DNA of 64,000 nt from Struthio camelus (taxonomy: Eukaryota; Chordata; Aves; Struthioniformes; Struthionidae). This document shows positions 61,514 through 64,000 of the stretch, piece by piece; within the stretch, counting starts at the first letter, position 1; each line of letters opens with the position of its first letter. The notes below the pieces were generated by a model. It was not told where the DNA came from and ran no database searches. It saw only the letters and a program-made list of their open reading frames with translations. The translations under genes and the position numbers were made by a program. Location of the stretch: contig NC_090943.1 in the NCBI RefSeq assembly GCF_040807025.1, forward strand, positions 122,635,400 through 122,699,399, in the 5' to 3' direction.

Positions 61514-62611
61514 CTATACAACTGGTGATGTATAATTGAACATTAAGTAATCCAGGTAGTAGAAGTCGTAGGTCAGCTGTCTCTCTTGCTTAGACAATTC
61601 CTTTAAGTATTGCCTCACTACTTCTGCATTTGTTCTTTCATCAGAGGAATGTCGGTCTTTGAAATTAGGAAACTTCAGCTCAGCTGGAGCACCTACCAGC
61701 TGCAAAAAGTAATTAGCATCTTCTTCCAGGGTTTCAAACTTTCCTATAAAATCATAGTTGATGAGGCAGGGATAGCAGAGCTTACTGACTTGCTCCCAGT
61801 GTATGTCCATTCCTACCGGCCGATGGGAGTCTAACAAATACTGGATAAACTCTTTGAACTTAACTCCCGATCCTGTTTTCAATGCTTCTTCATTTGCATT
61901 TTGTCTGTATTTCTTAATTATTGCCTTCCCAAATACTGGATGGTAATAGCTGTTTGGATGTTCAAACTTATCCCTGAACGCAGATACCAGTCTTTCCATT
62001 GGGTCACGTACAAATATAGTTTTAGTGTAAGAGTTCAAACGTGCGTATATCCCTTTCAGGTCATAACTGTCTAGTTTCTTTAGATGCTTACCGTAGTGTA
62101 CATCATCATGGGAAATGTTGTGAGCTGAAGCAGCAAGTCCACTGAGCACCATGAGAACCCTTTTCCAGTTGGAGCAGCCTGCTTTAGGCACTTCGCAGTA
62201 CAGGATCTTGTATCTATCCTCCACATAAATCCTTGACACCACATGCACAAGGTGGGTTCGCAGCTTCTTTCCGCTGTTGTATTTTTTACAGAAGCCATAA
62301 AGGAAGGATCTGCGTTTTTCCTGGGCACCATCAACATCCTTCCACTTGTCTCCCTTGATTAAACTCTTGTTTAAAGGGCGCATTGCAGGGGGTAAATACA
62401 GCTCTCTGAATTGGCTGAGAAACGACTTGGTCATTTTCTGCTGGTCTGACAGTCGGCTCGCCAAGGAGACAGCTACCACACCAAAAGGGTCAGCCTTCCC
62501 CTGTGAAGGCTTGCCCCCTGAGGCCACCGTCTCTTGCTTCCTGAGGCCAGTAGCAGTGCTCCTGTTCTTGGCTGCTCTCCTTGGCTCCCCAGGAGGTGGT
62601 AACTTGAAATC
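61514..62611 (-). CDS. CHST9: Carbohydrate sulfotransferase 9, terminal coding exon (partial gene)
   Basis: CHST9 is a Golgi type II membrane enzyme that transfers sulfate from PAPS to the 4-hydroxyl of terminal or chondroitin/dermatan GalNAc. This exon encodes the last 365 residues of a protein that is about 443 residues in human. It starts after a TTTGCAG acceptor with GAT TTC AAG and ends at TAG (61,514-61,516). Seen in the exon: a variable stem of about 80 residues, MRPLNKSL, then FLYGFCKKY, the 5'-phosphosulfate loop VPKAGCSNW (exon residues 141-149), the 3'-phosphate motif [12 protein letters not shown] (201-212), and the conserved [15 protein letters not shown] and [12 protein letters not shown] blocks. 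Potential N-glycosylation sites include NIS and NYT. Of the related enzymes (CHST8, CHST14), CHST9 fits best by these blocks and by position next to AQP4. The signal-anchor exons lie beyond the window. Confidence 0.95.
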   Translation of the reverse strand, partial: DFKLPPPGEPRRAAKNRSTATGLRKQETVASGGKPSQGKADPFGVVAVSLASRLSDQQKMTKSFLSQFRELYLPPAMRPLNKSLIKGDKWKDVDGAQEKRRSFLYGFCKKYNSGKKLRTHLVHVVSRIYVEDRYKILYCEVPKAGCSNWKRVLMVLSGLAASAHNISHDDVHYGKHLKKLDSYDLKGIYARLNSYTKTIFVRDPMERLVSAFRDKFEHPNSYYHPVFGKAIIKKYRQNANEEALKTGSGVKFKEFIQYLLDSHRPVGMDIHWEQVSKLCYPCLINYDFIGKFETLEEDANYFLQLVGAPAELKFPNFKDRHSSDERTNAEVVRQYLKELSKQERQLTYDFYYLDYLMFNYTSPVV

Positions 62612-64000
62612 CTGCAAACATTGAGAGAATGAGACCTTAAAATGCAGCCACAGCACAGCTGAGCTCATCCACATTGTAACAGTGATGAGCATGGTGGTGC
62701 TCGTTCACATGCATGCATGGTGGCAAGGCATGTTTAGTACTACAAAACCTGTTTGAACTGCTTGATTGATACACCTAATTTAGCAACAAGCTGGGCTAAT
62801 TATTGAAATACATGCTTCTGATGCTTACCTGTTAGCAAACAGTAGGTCTTCCTACAAAAATAAATAGCTTAAGCCAAACTTTTTAAGAAATCAGAAGAGG
62901 TTCACGCAGGGAGGCTGACAGTACTGGTAGGGATGACCAGGTGCTTTTCTATAGCTAATAGATTTCTTCCCCCATGACAGCACTGGTTGACTTGCACTGG
63001 TGTTAATAGCTTTCCACACTGTGCTGGCACAGTCAAGCTAGCAGCTGCTGCATCTACTTTTACCAGCAGGGCTTGGAGCAGGCCTTGTTACTCCGTGGTT
63101 GCAAGGCCAGTGCCTGTGGTAGGGGGGCCACGCTACGGTTCCTAAATAACTAACATCAGGGGGTTGGAGCAGGATACAATGACAATGGAAATCCCCCTCC
63201 ATAAAGGGTCACCTCCTGCCCCCCTACAGATAGATCATGGAAGTGGGATGCACCTGCTTACATGCAGGTACCTGCAATACCAATGTCTGCATCTGATCTA
63301 GCTGCCTTCACAGATGATGGGGCAAAACAGTGGCTTTTAGAGCTTATTTCATCTGATCTACTTAAACATCAACATTCATGATATCCAGCTACCTAAGCAT
63401 CAACCAGCAAACCTGCCAAGACTGTGAAAAGATGGGACTTTCCTCCCAAACATCTCTTCTAATGTTACCAGCTTTTGTGCAGCAGAAATGGCAAAGCTTG
63501 GATCTGTGTTTTGTGGTTTCCAGGGTCTAGTAACGTACAAGTTGACCAAAGATTTTCTTGCAGTTTGAGTATTGCTGTTCTCTCATTTCCAAGTGAGTTC
63601 TCTTGTGTCTATTAAGGCTTGTATAGTCTTTCTCCCTACAGCAAGCAAGTCTGCAGCATTAGGCGGTCCATCCAACCGCCTATTTTCATTATGCTTCCTG
63701 AGAAGGCAGAAGCTGGTCAACACATTTTTAAACTTCTCGGGGCAAATAAAAGATAGCCAGACAAAGAGAGAAGTTAGGCATATGCAGATTGCCTGATTTC
63801 ATAAGTCTATTTTTTTTTTTTTGAAATGGGTGTAAGAAAACCCTTTTCCCATAAACTGATTAAATATTTACTGGCAAGTTGATTTTCAGACTGGCAAACC
63901 ATAAGTGTGGATTTGCGGGGCAGCAAGTTCATAGCTGATTCAAAAAAAGCTGTTAACATTCAGAGGAATAATCTAAGAAAGAGGAATGCATGGAACACAG
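62612..64000 (-). other. CHST9 last intron (partial)
   Basis: Sequence upstream of the terminal-exon acceptor. No other CHST9 exon was recognised. The frame stays open for 27 codons into the intron and contains an ATG (see findings). Otherwise ordinary AT-rich sequence with a T run near 63,811-63,822. Confidence 0.75.

Noticed and set aside
1..64000. Search for tRNA, rRNA, CRISPR-like arrays, retroviral LTR pairs and bacterial-type operons
   Set aside because: No clover-leaf with A/B boxes, no regularly spaced repeats and no TG...CA terminal repeat pair could be identified by eye.

Overview
The window is vertebrate nuclear DNA, most likely from a bird. The evidence is one recognisable spliced gene, the last exon of a second, and a 5'-truncated CR1 LINE with the sauropsid-type 3' end. 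Older relics (a MIR-like SINE and decayed CR1-type LINE pieces) sit in AT-rich, gene-poor DNA. A crocodilian or turtle cannot be formally excluded. The two genes are both on the minus strand. AQP4 (aquaporin-4) is complete at 33,897-42,859. CHST9 (GalNAc-4-O-sulfotransferase 2) contributes its terminal coding exon at 61,514-62,611. AQP4 and CHST9 also lie side by side on human chromosome 18q11, so the order is an old syntenic block.

Layout. Positions 1 to about 29,380 are intergenic, downstream of AQP4, with simple repeats, an old CR1/L3-like relic (10,570-11,145) and no supported gene. From about 29,380 to 33,896 is the probable long AQP4 3' UTR. The five AQP4 coding exons follow at 33,897-34,175, 36,783-36,863, 37,224-37,388, 38,241-38,655 and 42,828-42,859, joining to 972 nt (323 residues plus stop, the same length as human AQP4-M1). 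The first exon lies in a CpG island (about 42,390-42,970). Positions 42,970-61,100 are intergenic, with a TC microsatellite, two copies of an unnamed noncoding repeat, an old LINE relic, a MIR-like SINE and the CR1 LINE (55,367-56,625). From 61,108 to the right edge is the 3' part of CHST9: 3' UTR, terminal exon and intron.

The most interesting biology is in AQP4. Both start codons (M1 and M23) keep the mammalian register. The stop codon is TGA followed by CTAG, the known readthrough context, and an open extension of exactly 29 codons (TGA included) runs to TAA at 33,810. The bird-like gene therefore appears able to make the AQP4ex isoform as well as M1 and M23. I found no bacterial-type operons, CRISPR arrays, tRNA or rRNA genes.
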